Source: Ningiella ruwaisensis (GTDB lineage Bacteria; Pseudomonadota; Gammaproteobacteria; Enterobacterales; Alteromonadaceae). Taken from it: a stretch of DNA of 64,000 nt. Of this stretch, positions 52,436 through 62,209 are shown in pieces. Both the position numbers and the translations under genes were made by a program. The notes beneath the pieces are model-generated. The model did not search any database, was not told the origin of the DNA, and worked only from the letters and a program-made list of their open reading frames with translations. Numbering within the stretch: the first letter of the stretch is position 1; each line of letters opens with the position of its first letter. The DNA is taken from assembly GCF_004798935.1 (NCBI RefSeq), contig NZ_RAHT01000006.1, forward strand, positions 62,001 to 126,000, written 5' to 3'.

Positions 52436-55400
52436 ATGTCAACATCAAACGAAACATCACAAGCGTCCGAAAACAAGCCACTTCCTTCCGGTCTGATTTC
52501 GTTCTTTGCGCAAAACTCTGTCGCCGCGAATCTCTTGATGGGATTTATTATTATCATGGGGTTAATTAGTTACTTCACTATTCAAAAACAAATGTTTCCG
52601 AATATTGAAATCAACTACATTAACGCTTATGTCTCCTATCCCGGTGCCTCCCCTAAAGAGATAGAAGAGAACATCATTATCAAAATTGAAGAGTCGCTGA
52701 CTGATGTGACAGAAATAAAAAAGTCAATTGGTCGTTCCTGGCGCGGTGGTGGCCGCGTGACAATGGAAATCCATACCAGTGAACACTTGCCAGACGTACT
52801 CGATAAAGTTAAGGCAAGAATTGACGGAATTGCGACATTCCCGGCATCTATGGAACCCATTACCGTCCAGCAAATTGAGTGGCAGCAAGAAGTGATGGAG
52901 CTTGCGGTGGTGGGTGATTTACCCCTTGCCGACCTCAAACCTATCGCTGAACAACTTGAAGAAGAACTGCTTCAATTGAGTAATGTGCAGTTAGCCAGTG
53001 CAGGTAGTCCTCAAGACGAAATTGGTATTGAGGTTCGTCCTGAAATGCTCCGCAAATATAATTTAACCATTAGCGATATTAGTACAGCCATTCGTCGCTA
53101 TTCTGCGAATTTTTCGGCCGGTCAAATTCGAAGCGACAGCGGAATGATAGCGGTTCGCGTTGAAAATCAGTTCTACAACGGAGAAGAATTTCGCAATATT
53201 CCGGTAAAGGTGGGTGAAGGCGGTGCAAAAGTTCTGCTCAAAGACGTAGCAGATATCAACGACGGATTTACCGAAGGTGAGCGCTATTTTAAATACAATG
53301 GCGAAAACGCAATTTACATGGATGTAAGCGCGACAAAATCACAGAACATTTTGCCGGTTGCCGATTCGGTGCGAAGTTTTGTTGAAGCACGCAATAAAAC
53401 CCTTCCTCAAGGCGTGGAGCTTAAAATCTTAGTTGATATGACCTACTACCTGAACGGTCGTCTTGACATGATGCTGAACAATCTGGCGCAAGGTGCGGTT
53501 CTTGTCTTCATTATGCTGGCTATCTTTTTGCGCGTAAAGCTTGCTGCCTGGGTGATGATTGGACTACCAGTGTGCTTTTTGGGTGCCATGATGGTGATGC
53601 CTTTTGTCGGTATTACCATCAATATTCTCTCACTATTCGCCTTTATCATGGTGCTTGGTATAGTGGTTGACGATGCCATTGTTATCGGGGAGAGCGCCTA
53701 TACCGAGATTGAGTCTAAAGGCGGCGGTGTGCATAACGTTGTGGTGGGTGCCAAACGCGTTGCAACCCCTGCTACTTTCGGCGTGCTGACTACCATCGCC
53801 GTGTTTGCGCCCTTTGCTTTTGCAAGCGGCCCAATGGGCGACTTTTTTATCAATATTGCAGGTGTAGCTATTTTGTGCCTGATTTTTTCACTCATTGAAT
53901 CTAAGCTCATTTTACCTGCCCACATCGCTCATTCTAATTTTGGTCCATTAAAAGAAAATGGCTGGCGCATGCGCTTCAATGCGCTTTATTTTGGTTTTAT
54001 AAACGGCCCCTATAAACGTTTTGTTACTTGGTGCACCAATTGGAGATGGCCCGTGTTCGGTGCATTTTTCGCCCTAATCCTGGCAGCCGCTGGACTCATA
54101 GGAGGCAATTACGTTCGATTGGTGCCAGAACCAAAGGTTCCGCACGACTTTCCGCAGATTAATATCGAAATGAGTGAAACCGTGTCTGACGAAGTAACGA
54201 TTCAAGCTCTGCAAGCCATTGAACAGGTTGTTCTGGATGTTGATAAACAAATCGAAGAAGAGTTTGGTAACGGCATGGTACGCGATATTTTGGTGTGGAA
54301 TAACGATCGCACAGAAGGTCGTTTGCTTGCGCCACTTGTAGATGAAGAACTGCGACCTATCGATACCTTTGAACTGGCTCGTCGCTGGCGTGAAGCGCTT
54401 CCTGAAATTGCCGGCATGAAATCCATAACGATACGCGATGACGTAAACGGCGGTGGGGATGATGGTGAATTTGGCTACATGCTCTTCGGTTCTGATATTG
54501 CCACATTAAACGCCGCCGGTCGGATGTTTATTGACCAGCTTCAGCTACAAAAAGGCGTATTTGACGTTAGTTCAACCATTGACCCAGACAGTAAAGAAGT
54601 GCAGCTACAGCTTAAACCTGTTGCGTATGATTTAGGCCTGGATTTGAGCACGATTGCAGCTCAGGTGGGCGCCAGCTTCTACGGTGGTGAAGCACAGCGA
54701 GTATTGCGCGATGGCGAGGAAGTTCGTGTAATGGTTCGCTATCCCAGACTGACTCGCGAGCGTTTTGCAGATTTGAAGTATGCAGTAATCACCACGCCAA
54801 GTGGTCAGGAGGTTATGTTAGGTGATGTGGTCGATTTGTACGAAGCACCAGGGATTAGTTATATCCGAAGAGAAGGTGGCTTTAGAAGTGTCTACATCTG
54901 GGGTTCGATTGATGAAGAAGTTATTGAGCCCAACGAGGTGGTCAACAACATAAGAGAAACCCTGCTTCCTGCAATGAAAGAAGCCTATCCATCTGTAAAA
55001 ACCGAATTAGGCGGCAAGATTGAAGAGCAACAAGCGCAGCAAACTGAACAGCTTCTGTTCTTTGCGGCCGGCATGGTGATGGTGTACATCCTGCTTGCTG
55101 TGCCCTTAAAAAGCTATTCACAGCCATTGATCATAATGTCGGTAATACCCTTTAGTTTTACCGGCGCGGTATTCGGTCACTTTATGTTTGGATTGGATAT
55201 TAGTATGTTTTCGTCTTTTGGTTTAATTGCCGCAGCAGGGGTGGTGATCAATGACTCGCTGGTTATGACGGATTTTGTTAACCAGCGCAGGGAGCAAGGG
55301 TATTCAATTAAAGAAGCGGTGATAGAGGCAGGTTGTGCGCGCTTTAGAGCAATTACATTGACCTCTATTACCACCTTTGCTGGCGTGTTACCGATCATGT

Positions 55401-55597
55401 TTGAAACCAGCCTTCAAGCCGCGTTTGTAATTCCAATGGCGGTATCTTTGGGCTTTGCGGTCATGTATGCCACACTGGTAACCTTGCTACTAGTCCCTTG
55501 CTTGTATTTGATGTTGCACGACATAAAGTCCATATTCAAACGCAAGAAAAAGCCAACGCAAGCCATTTCAGGCGAAGTCGGCTCGGTATTGAAGTAA
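52436..55597 (+). CDS. RND efflux inner-membrane pump (AcrB superfamily)
   Basis: The protein has 1053 residues, the normal length for an RND pump. Two homologous halves each have one helix followed by a large periplasmic domain and five further helices. The proton relay pair is the double aspartate in GIVVDDAIVIGE. The start NSVAANLLMGFIIIMGLISY is typical. It forms a trimer that expels compounds using the proton gradient. The resemblance is to the AcrB/Acr-like group without a clear substrate. It is the second gene of the operon with the adaptor and ends in a strong terminator. Confidence 0.95.
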   Translation: MSTSNETSQASENKPLPSGLISFFAQNSVAANLLMGFIIIMGLISYFTIQKQMFPNIEINYINAYVSYPGASPKEIEENIIIKIEESLTDVTEIKKSIGRSWRGGGRVTMEIHTSEHLPDVLDKVKARIDGIATFPASMEPITVQQIEWQQEVMELAVVGDLPLADLKPIAEQLEEELLQLSNVQLASAGSPQDEIGIEVRPEMLRKYNLTISDISTAIRRYSANFSAGQIRSDSGMIAVRVENQFYNGEEFRNIPVKVGEGGAKVLLKDVADINDGFTEGERYFKYNGENAIYMDVSATKSQNILPVADSVRSFVEARNKTLPQGVELKILVDMTYYLNGRLDMMLNNLAQGAVLVFIMLAIFLRVKLAAWVMIGLPVCFLGAMMVMPFVGITINILSLFAFIMVLGIVVDDAIVIGESAYTEIESKGGGVHNVVVGAKRVATPATFGVLTTIAVFAPFAFASGPMGDFFINIAGVAILCLIFSLIESKLILPAHIAHSNFGPLKENGWRMRFNALYFGFINGPYKRFVTWCTNWRWPVFGAFFALILAAAGLIGGNYVRLVPEPKVPHDFPQINIEMSETVSDEVTIQALQAIEQVVLDVDKQIEEEFGNGMVRDILVWNNDRTEGRLLAPLVDEELRPIDTFELARRWREALPEIAGMKSITIRDDVNGGGDDGEFGYMLFGSDIATLNAAGRMFIDQLQLQKGVFDVSSTIDPDSKEVQLQLKPVAYDLGLDLSTIAAQVGASFYGGEAQRVLRDGEEVRVMVRYPRLTRERFADLKYAVITTPSGQEVMLGDVVDLYEAPGISYIRREGGFRSVYIWGSIDEEVIEPNEVVNNIRETLLPAMKEAYPSVKTELGGKIEEQQAQQTEQLLFFAAGMVMVYILLAVPLKSYSQPLIIMSVIPFSFTGAVFGHFMFGLDISMFSSFGLIAAAGVVINDSLVMTDFVNQRREQGYSIKEAVIEAGCARFRAITLTSITTFAGVLPIMFETSLQAAFVIPMAVSLGFAVMYATLVTLLLVPCLYLMLHDIKSIFKRKKKPTQAISGEVGSVLK

Positions 55598-55652
55598 GCG
55601 ACTTTTAGCGAATTAGGTCAGAAAAACGCTGACTTAAAATAAAAATCTCAAT

Positions 55653-55691
55653 AAAGCGGATGCTAAATGCATCCGCTTTTTTCTTTTTTCG
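55653..55691 (+). terminator. Rho-independent terminator of the RND operon
   Basis: Perfect arms AAAGCGGATGC / GCATCCGCTTT around loop TAAAT are followed by a T-rich tract. Confidence 0.92.
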
Positions 55692-55819
55692 CTTCACAAT
55701 AAATTAACTTAATCTACATCATAAAATGTTCAGAAAAATCTAAACCTTTGTCCGTTTAGTCCGTTAACCTTACATGAATCCAGCTCGTCAGTTTTATGCA
55801 AGGAATGACTTAGAAAAGC

Positions 55820-56923
55820 ATGTTTAATCAAAGCTCATTGCGCGTATTAGTGGTCGATGATTCCTCTTTGATGAGGCGGCATATCTGTGACACCTTAAGC
55901 GAGCATGGTATGACAATAGAAGTGGCAAAGGACGGGCAGGATTGTCTGGAAAAGATCCCGCAGTTTAGACCCGATGTTATTACCCTAGATATTAATATGC
56001 CGGTCATGGACGGTTTTGAGTGCTTAAAAAAAATTATGAGTAACTCTCCCCTTCCGGTGCTAATCGTTTCCTCATTAAGCCAGGAAGGTGCGAGTGAAAC
56101 GCTCAAAGCCCTTGAGCTTGGCGCAGTGGATTATGTTGCGAAACCTCATGGCCCTGTTTCTTTGTCATTGAAGCGCTCTAAATACATGCTGGTAGAAAAA
56201 GTGAAAGCCGCCAGCAAAGCCCGAGTCAACCGAAAAACTACGCATATTCGTCCTTTATCAGTCGACACACCTCGCGGCCTATTACATAAAGCTGAAACAC
56301 CTCAGAACGAAGTATTGCCTCAACGAATAAGAGATTACCGCGCTTCTGTAACACAAAACTGTGAGCTTATTATTATTGGCGTATCAACAGGCGGGCCTGC
56401 CAGTTTGCAAGAAATCATCCCCCAGCTGCCAGCCAATTTTCCCATACCAATTGTTATTGCGCAGCACATGCCAGCGCGTTTCACACAAGTATTTGCTCAG
56501 CGACTGGATAAGTTATCAAATGTTACTGTGCAAGAGTTATCCAATCGCGTCGAGCTACAAGCTGGAAAGGTTTACATTGCGCAAGGTGATGCGAATGTAG
56601 AAGTGTACTCGCAAGGCGGCAAATTGTGCGCAAAACCAAATACTGATGTCTCCCCATACATTTGGAAGCCAAGCATAACGCATTTAGTTGAGAGTGCTTT
56701 ATCGAGTTTAAGCGCACGCAAAATATGCTGTGTGCAGCTCACCGGCATGGGTGATGATGGCGCGAAAGCGATGGCAAAAGCACATAGCCTTGGAGCCATC
56801 ACCATTGCTGAATCTGAACAAACCTCGGTTGTTTACGGAATGCCGAAAGAGCTTGTAAAATTAAATGGAGCGAGTAAGGTATTGCCGAATTACGATATCA
56901 GTAAAGCATTGATGTCTCTTTAA
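55820..56923 (+). CDS. cheB: Stand-alone CheB-type protein-glutamate methylesterase
   Basis: The protein has 367 residues. The receiver domain has the phosphoacceptor aspartate in TLDINMPVMDGFE (about 56), a linker with basic residues (140-180), then the CheB catalytic domain with IIGVSTGGPASLQE (nucleophile Ser), IAQHMPARFTQVF (His) and GMGDDGAKAM (Asp). It removes methyl groups from chemoreceptors when phosphorylated. No cheA, cheR, receptor or motor gene is nearby, so it probably belongs to a chemosensory set elsewhere. It is followed 24 bp later by a ThrE-type gene. Confidence 0.92.
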   Translation: MFNQSSLRVLVVDDSSLMRRHICDTLSEHGMTIEVAKDGQDCLEKIPQFRPDVITLDINMPVMDGFECLKKIMSNSPLPVLIVSSLSQEGASETLKALELGAVDYVAKPHGPVSLSLKRSKYMLVEKVKAASKARVNRKTTHIRPLSVDTPRGLLHKAETPQNEVLPQRIRDYRASVTQNCELIIIGVSTGGPASLQEIIPQLPANFPIPIVIAQHMPARFTQVFAQRLDKLSNVTVQELSNRVELQAGKVYIAQGDANVEVYSQGGKLCAKPNTDVSPYIWKPSITHLVESALSSLSARKICCVQLTGMGDDGAKAMAKAHSLGAITIAESEQTSVVYGMPKELVKLNGASKVLPNYDISKALMSL

Positions 56924-56947
56924 ATTCTCATCTTATAATCGTTTGGG

Positions 56948-58180
56948 TTGGCTGTGGAAAAATCAGAATTTATTCAAATTCGTCGTTTTATCGTGAAATT
57001 AGGCAAAATGCTGCACAAGTACGGCACTCCCGCCTTCAGATTAGAAGCCCACTTGAGCGAAGTTGCGAGCTATTTAGGCGTGCACGCCAGCTTTATTTCT
57101 ACGCCTACCTCCTTAACTTATGTCATTTGGTCAGATAAGCATGAAGATGAGTATACACATGCCGCCCGGGTGCAACCTGGTGATATCGACTTAGGTTCTT
57201 TGTCTCGCACAGATGAGTTAGTAAACAAGCTGTTAAGCGGCGAATTAAGTCTTTCTCAAGCCGATGCTGAACTTAGCGCAATTGATGAGCTTCCGCCTTT
57301 TTACCACCCTGTGCTTGAGTTCTTTGCTTTTGGCCTATCTACCGGTTCTTTTGCGATTGTGATGGGATCAAGTTTTGACGATGCCTTTGCTGCTGGTGCC
57401 ATTGGTCTTGTGATGTACCTGATTTATTACTTTTCGACAAAAAGTAAGCGTGTTGCTCTAATGCTTGAGCCTGCGGTTGCCCTAATTGCAGGTATATGCG
57501 CTTGTGCGATCAGCGCCTTTGTTGACCCCGCCATCAACATCCGGCTGGTGGTGCTATCATCCATCATTATCTTTATTCCGGGACTGGCATTGACCATCGG
57601 CTTAGCCGAATTATCTTCTCGAAATTTAGTCTCTGGCACAGCCAGGGTTATGGATGCGCTGATGCAGCTATTTAAGCTGTACTTTGGCGCATTTTTAGGT
57701 ATTGCTATCGGATTTTGGCTGTTCAGTGAAGTGGCCATGACGCCGACCAAACCTACCCCTTTTTGGGCCATCATTGCAGCGGTATTTATTCTATGTTCTG
57801 CCTTGGTTGTTATTTTTAAACTCAGACTAAAGCACGCGCCATGGGCAATTATTTGCGGGATTTTAGGTTATTTTGGTACCTACTGGGCCTCAAAATATTT
57901 AGAGTTTGGTTTGGGTACATTTGTAGGGGCTTTCGCCGTTGGCGTATATGCTAATCTGTTCACGCGCCTGGCACATGCCCCCGCAAGTATTGTTCTAATG
58001 CAGGGACTGATTGTATTGGTACCCGGCTCTAAAACCTATATTGGGCTGAATTCATTTGTATCGGGGCAGGATTTTATGCAAACAGAGCATATCGGTCAGG
58101 AAACCTTTGTCATTTTTATGTCTCTAGTGGCCGGTTTGTTATTTGCAAATGTGATTGTGCCAACTAAAAAAGCACTTTAG
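56948..58180 (+). CDS. Threonine/serine exporter, ThrE family
   Basis: The protein has 410 residues, with a TTG start at 56948 or a GTG at 56954. The N-terminal cytoplasmic domain (about 1-115: FRLEAHLSEVASYLGVHASF) and about ten membrane helices match the ThrE/DUF1212 family, with PTSLTYVIW and GLALTIGLAELSSRNLVSG. It would export threonine or serine across the inner membrane, although only a few members have been tested. Its 3' end overlaps the convergent diguanylate cyclase gene by 4 bp. Confidence 0.82.
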   Translation: MAVEKSEFIQIRRFIVKLGKMLHKYGTPAFRLEAHLSEVASYLGVHASFISTPTSLTYVIWSDKHEDEYTHAARVQPGDIDLGSLSRTDELVNKLLSGELSLSQADAELSAIDELPPFYHPVLEFFAFGLSTGSFAIVMGSSFDDAFAAGAIGLVMYLIYYFSTKSKRVALMLEPAVALIAGICACAISAFVDPAINIRLVVLSSIIIFIPGLALTIGLAELSSRNLVSGTARVMDALMQLFKLYFGAFLGIAIGFWLFSEVAMTPTKPTPFWAIIAAVFILCSALVVIFKLRLKHAPWAIICGILGYFGTYWASKYLEFGLGTFVGAFAVGVYANLFTRLAHAPASIVLMQGLIVLVPGSKTYIGLNSFVSGQDFMQTEHIGQETFVIFMSLVAGLLFANVIVPTKKAL

Positions 58181-59199
58181 GCAACATTTTCATTACTTGC
58201 CCGGCATTTATTTCTCCCTGAGCTTTTTGCTTTGTACAGGGCTTCATCTGCCCTCTCGAGCCACTCGTAAGTGCTCTCGCCTGTTTCATATTCTGCAATG
58301 CCTGCAGAGGTAGTGATGCGTAAATCCTTTAAGTGCCATTGCGTTTGCTCTATTTCGAAGGCAAGCTGCTTAGCGACGCTTTTTGCTTCAAACAGCTTTG
58401 TATCCTCAAGAATTAAAACAAACTCTTCTCCCCCAAGTCGATATAAGCTATCGGTAACGCGGATCCGCGTTTTGATTACGCTGGCAAAGCGTTTAAGCAC
58501 CTCATCGCCGCAAGCGTGACCATGTTGGTCATTTACCTGTTTAAAATAGTCAATATCAAAAATAACCAGTGAACAGCTCAACTGGTCATTACGTTTAATG
58601 CGCTGAGTGATTTCCAGCAGCTTTTCTTCCAGTTTTCGCCGATTGCCGGTTTCAGTGAGGGGGTCGGTTGTGGCAAGTTGTTCCAGAAATTGCGCCTGTT
58701 GCCTCATTCGGTTTGAGAATGCATAGCAAAATAGAAAGGTTGCAGTTGCCGTAATACTGAAAGTTAGTAAAAACAACGGGCTGGATTCCTGCCAAATCAT
58801 GGCAAGCACTACTAGTAAAAAGGTCAGCGTAAGCGTCGCTGCAAATTTGGGGCGCAGAAGGAAGAAGGTAGTTGTAAGCGCCGGATAAACCCAGTGAATA
58901 TTTTGCGCGCCTTTTAAAAAGATTGTACCCGTCATCACAATGACGGTCAGAAGCGCAAGCCCCGTGCGAGTTAGATCAGACTTTTTGGTGATGTAAGCAT
59001 GTAGAAACAACACAAAGGTAATAAAAACAGCCACAGCATTCATTGCTGCGTGCGCATAGTCTTCTTGCAAGACGCGCAAAATCACAAAGGGAAAAATACC
59101 TAAGCTTATGCAACCACTTATGACCAGTAAAACGAAATTATCGGTGCTTCTCGCCTTACTTTTGTTTAGGTTATCGGTATTCACAAGACATGTTTTCAA
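58177..59199 (-). CDS. Membrane diguanylate cyclase
   Basis: The protein has 340 residues. Five or six membrane helices (about 20-165) make a compact MHYT-less sensor. The GGDEF domain has GGEEF in YRLGGEEFVLIL and an RxxD inhibitory site (RVTD) five residues before, so it should synthesise c-di-GMP with product inhibition. The usual DIDYFKQVND and DEALYKAKSSGRN motifs are present. It is monocistronic. The signal sensed is unknown. Confidence 0.93.
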   Translation of the reverse strand: MKTCLVNTDNLNKSKARSTDNFVLLVISGCISLGIFPFVILRVLQEDYAHAAMNAVAVFITFVLFLHAYITKKSDLTRTGLALLTVIVMTGTIFLKGAQNIHWVYPALTTTFFLLRPKFAATLTLTFLLVVLAMIWQESSPLFLLTFSITATATFLFCYAFSNRMRQQAQFLEQLATTDPLTETGNRRKLEEKLLEITQRIKRNDQLSCSLVIFDIDYFKQVNDQHGHACGDEVLKRFASVIKTRIRVTDSLYRLGGEEFVLILEDTKLFEAKSVAKQLAFEIEQTQWHLKDLRITTSAGIAEYETGESTYEWLERADEALYKAKSSGRNKCRASNENVA

Positions 59200-59566
59200 T
59201 TAAAAGCGTATTCGCCTTTATCTGATTGTAGTTATAAGTGTATCGGTTGTTAAATAAAAGTAAACTTATGATCTTTGCGAAAAGGTGTGCTTTAATATAC
59301 CTATGCAAAACAGGACAACATCTTGCATGTCAATTTAAGCAATAATGCATCACAGGCGTCGGGTTATTAGGCGCATCACGCTATTCAGAAAGTTGAAAAA
59401 GGAATTGTGGACGCTTTAGTGCGTTCGTTTTTAGCACAACAGGCTGTTTTAAGCTACTGCTTAATTATGAATAGTCAGTATGAAAAAATATGCAAATCAC
59501 TTTTTACAGGCACACAATATGCGCACAATTTCCAATCCTTACTCATTTATACATAATTCCACGTCT
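59200..59566. other. Gene-free region upstream of the metalloprotease gene
   Basis: No supported gene. In-frame codons from 59480 to 59566 would extend the protease, but they lack family-like sequence and would place 29 residues before its signal peptide. No clear promoter was picked. Confidence 0.4.
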
Positions 59567-61903
59567 ATGAAATTTATCACCTTTTTATTACTTGCCGTCT
59601 TCGCTCAATCGCTATTGGCCAGCGATACTCGCTATCATGAGTACGAACAATCAATCGATGCGGCCAGCATTGTGATGGTTGAAAACATAAAACCTTCAGC
59701 GGATAACGGCTATATCTATTCTTTACGAATAGGCAAACAATCCATTCAATTTAAACTATTCATCAATGATGACCTGCAAAATAAGCTCGATGCCAATACC
59801 AATCTTCTGGTGCTAAAAGGTAACACTTTAGATAAACCCAACACGTGGGCGAGATTTGTCAATCAAAACGGAAAAATAAGTGGCGCATATTATGATGGCG
59901 AAAATTTTACCATCATCGAGGCAGCCTCCCGTTTAACAGACGTAAACATTGCTGCTATCACAGGCCTTAAAGGTGAATTAACGCAGGCTGATGATAGTCA
60001 AACGCTTGCCGTTAATTTTAATGCAATTGAACACAACGGCACTTGTGGTTTGAATACTCCTGCTGTTTTCGACGAATTTTCGGCTCATCAATCAAGCTTT
60101 GAACACTATTTAGGCCACTTACAGGCCATGACAGCAAATGCAACAGGTGAAATCAATATAACGCTAATTGCAGATACTGAATTTGTTAGCGCAAGTTCTG
60201 ATGCCAGTACTGAAATGATTAATAATCTTAACGTAGCTGACGGCATATTTAGCGAACAACTTGGCGTTAGTATTAAGCTGTTTGACACAGTTGAATTAAG
60301 TAATAACGGAAGCCTTACAAGCAGCGACCCAATTACGCTGATTCAAAATTTAGTGAACGTGAATATTCCTAACCCAGGACTTAGGCATTTATTTACCGGC
60401 AAAAACCTGAACGGCTCAACCGTTGGCATTGCCTATGTAGGATCGCTTTGCGGACAGTTTTCGGTGGGAATTACGCAGCGCATTGGTGCACTGACCTCGA
60501 TTGTATTTGCACACGAACTTGGCCATAACTTTGGTGCACCTCACGATAATCAAAGTGGTTCGGTTTGCGCCAGCACACCAAGCGGCTTTATTATGAACCC
60601 GAACGTAAACGGCGCGGGCGATGAATTTTCCAACTGCAGCGTAGACCAAATGCTTCCTTTTGTTGATGCAGCCACCAACGGTCCGTTTGCCTGCATAGAG
60701 CCTATAACGCCTGTGGTGCAAGCTCCTGTTATAATTTCAACGCCAAACCTGAGCGCAAGCGTAGGCAACGCCTATTCATATGACGCTGACAACACGGTTG
60801 AAGTTGAGGACAATATTGAAGTGAGCTTTAACCTGGATATTGCACCTGATGGCATGGAAATCAGCAATGAAGGTGAAATTATCTGGACACCAACCGAGGA
60901 TGATCTTGGCACTGTAGCCGTGCAAATAAGCGTAACTAACGCAGGCGGAAGCGATACGCAATTTTTTGAAATTGAAGTGAGCAGCAACGCTATCGACTTT
61001 TCGCAGTATTCAATTGACAGCTTTGCAAGCAATCAGGATCAAAGCGGCGGTGTGGTAAACACTGACAATAACTTTGCTTTGGAGCTTGAGGGCAACACCT
61101 GGAAAAGCATTGCTTTTGATTATGCTGTTACCAGCAATACCATATTAGAATTTGATTACTCCAGCGATATTCAAGCTGAGATCCACGGTATTGGCTTTGA
61201 TAATAAAAATGAAATTGACCGTTCACGCACCTTTAAATTGCACGGTAGCCAACGATGGGGAATTGAGGCAGCAAGCTACACCAATCTTGGCTCTGTTCAA
61301 AGCATCCGCATCCCGGTAGGACTTTATTTTACTGGCGAATTTGACCGCCTGGTGTTCATGGTAGATAACGATAGAAATATCTCGGGCGCCAACGCTCGCT
61401 TTTCGAATGTAAGAATTTATGAAGATGCAGAGCCTGGCTCACCTGCGCCAGACGTGGAGCCTGTAGATTTTAATACCGTGATAGTATCTCCTCACTTGCC
61501 AGATGAGCAAAATATAAGTGGCTCCGTTGAGATAATTGAAGATGGCGCTGCACTTTCGCTAAGAGGCAACTTATGGCAGAAACTGATATTTGACAATAGA
61601 CAGGTAACGCCCGGCACAATTATCGAATTTGAGTTTAAAAGTGATGCTATTGGCGATATTCACGGCATCGGCATTTTACCGGGTAACACCCTAGAAAGAG
61701 ACCGTTCATTTAAGCTCTATGGCACACAAACATGGGGTCGCAGTGACTTTAGTTACACGGCAGATGGTGAATACCAAAGATTTGTGATCCCCGTTGGTGC
61801 GTTTTTCACATCAAACAGCTTTGAACTGGTATTTATCAACGATCATGATGTAAACAATCCGGATGCCAACAGCGTGTTCAGAAATTTGAAGGTGTATGAG
61901 TAG
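59567..61903 (+). CDS. Secreted M12-like zinc metalloprotease with duplicated C-terminal domain
   Basis: The protein has 778 residues from the ATG at 59567, where the signal peptide MKFITFLLLAVFAQSLLAS begins. A prodomain-like region precedes the reprolysin-type catalytic domain with HELGHNFGAPHD starting at His316 (HExxHxxGxxHD) and a following methionine (FIMNP). A putative Ig-like (He_PIG-like) domain follows at about 385-475. Two tandem copies of a roughly 140-residue beta-rich domain come last (about 478-614 and 633-778), each containing EFxxxSDxxxxIHGIG and FKLxGxQxWG. These may be carbohydrate- or surface-binding. It is exported, probably as a degradative enzyme, and monocistronic. Confidence 0.88.
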   Translation: MKFITFLLLAVFAQSLLASDTRYHEYEQSIDAASIVMVENIKPSADNGYIYSLRIGKQSIQFKLFINDDLQNKLDANTNLLVLKGNTLDKPNTWARFVNQNGKISGAYYDGENFTIIEAASRLTDVNIAAITGLKGELTQADDSQTLAVNFNAIEHNGTCGLNTPAVFDEFSAHQSSFEHYLGHLQAMTANATGEINITLIADTEFVSASSDASTEMINNLNVADGIFSEQLGVSIKLFDTVELSNNGSLTSSDPITLIQNLVNVNIPNPGLRHLFTGKNLNGSTVGIAYVGSLCGQFSVGITQRIGALTSIVFAHELGHNFGAPHDNQSGSVCASTPSGFIMNPNVNGAGDEFSNCSVDQMLPFVDAATNGPFACIEPITPVVQAPVIISTPNLSASVGNAYSYDADNTVEVEDNIEVSFNLDIAPDGMEISNEGEIIWTPTEDDLGTVAVQISVTNAGGSDTQFFEIEVSSNAIDFSQYSIDSFASNQDQSGGVVNTDNNFALELEGNTWKSIAFDYAVTSNTILEFDYSSDIQAEIHGIGFDNKNEIDRSRTFKLHGSQRWGIEAASYTNLGSVQSIRIPVGLYFTGEFDRLVFMVDNDRNISGANARFSNVRIYEDAEPGSPAPDVEPVDFNTVIVSPHLPDEQNISGSVEIIEDGAALSLRGNLWQKLIFDNRQVTPGTIIEFEFKSDAIGDIHGIGILPGNTLERDRSFKLYGTQTWGRSDFSYTADGEYQRFVIPVGAFFTSNSFELVFINDHDVNNPDANSVFRNLKVYE

Positions 61904-61925
61904 AATACGCCATACCCGCTCCTAT

Positions 61926-62045
61926 CGTCATTCCCGCGAAAGCGGGAACCTGTTTAAACGCGCCCCTATCCTCATCCCCGCGCAAGCGGGGACCTCTTTA
62001 AACGCGCAACCATCGTCATCCCCGCGCAAGCGGGGACCTCCTTAA
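61926..62045. repeat. Three-copy palindromic repeat, 44-bp period (REP-like)
   Basis: Three units with core TCAT-CCCGCG-AAGCGGG (61928, 61972 and 62016) are each a hairpin of CCCGC/GCGGG arms. The sequence between cores is also related (TTTAAACGCGC), so this is a tandem repeat and not a CRISPR array. It lies 20 bp after the metalloprotease stop and may stabilise or terminate that transcript. Confidence 0.9.
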
Positions 62046-62209
62046 TTATGGTATGAACCGTTGCCAAAAAATAAGAGCAAAAAATAAGAGGGCGCTACTT
62101 CAACACTAGCTCAATGCCAATAGAAACGCATTGATTAATCGAATAATAGAGAAAAGCTACGTTGGAGTGTTCTTCCCCTCCCTCCCGCTTTTACATGGAT
62201 AAAGTGATA

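Noticed and set aside
61926-62045. CRISPR-like array of short palindromic units
   Set aside because: Only three units at a 44-bp period, the spacers are also similar to each other, and there are no cas genes.
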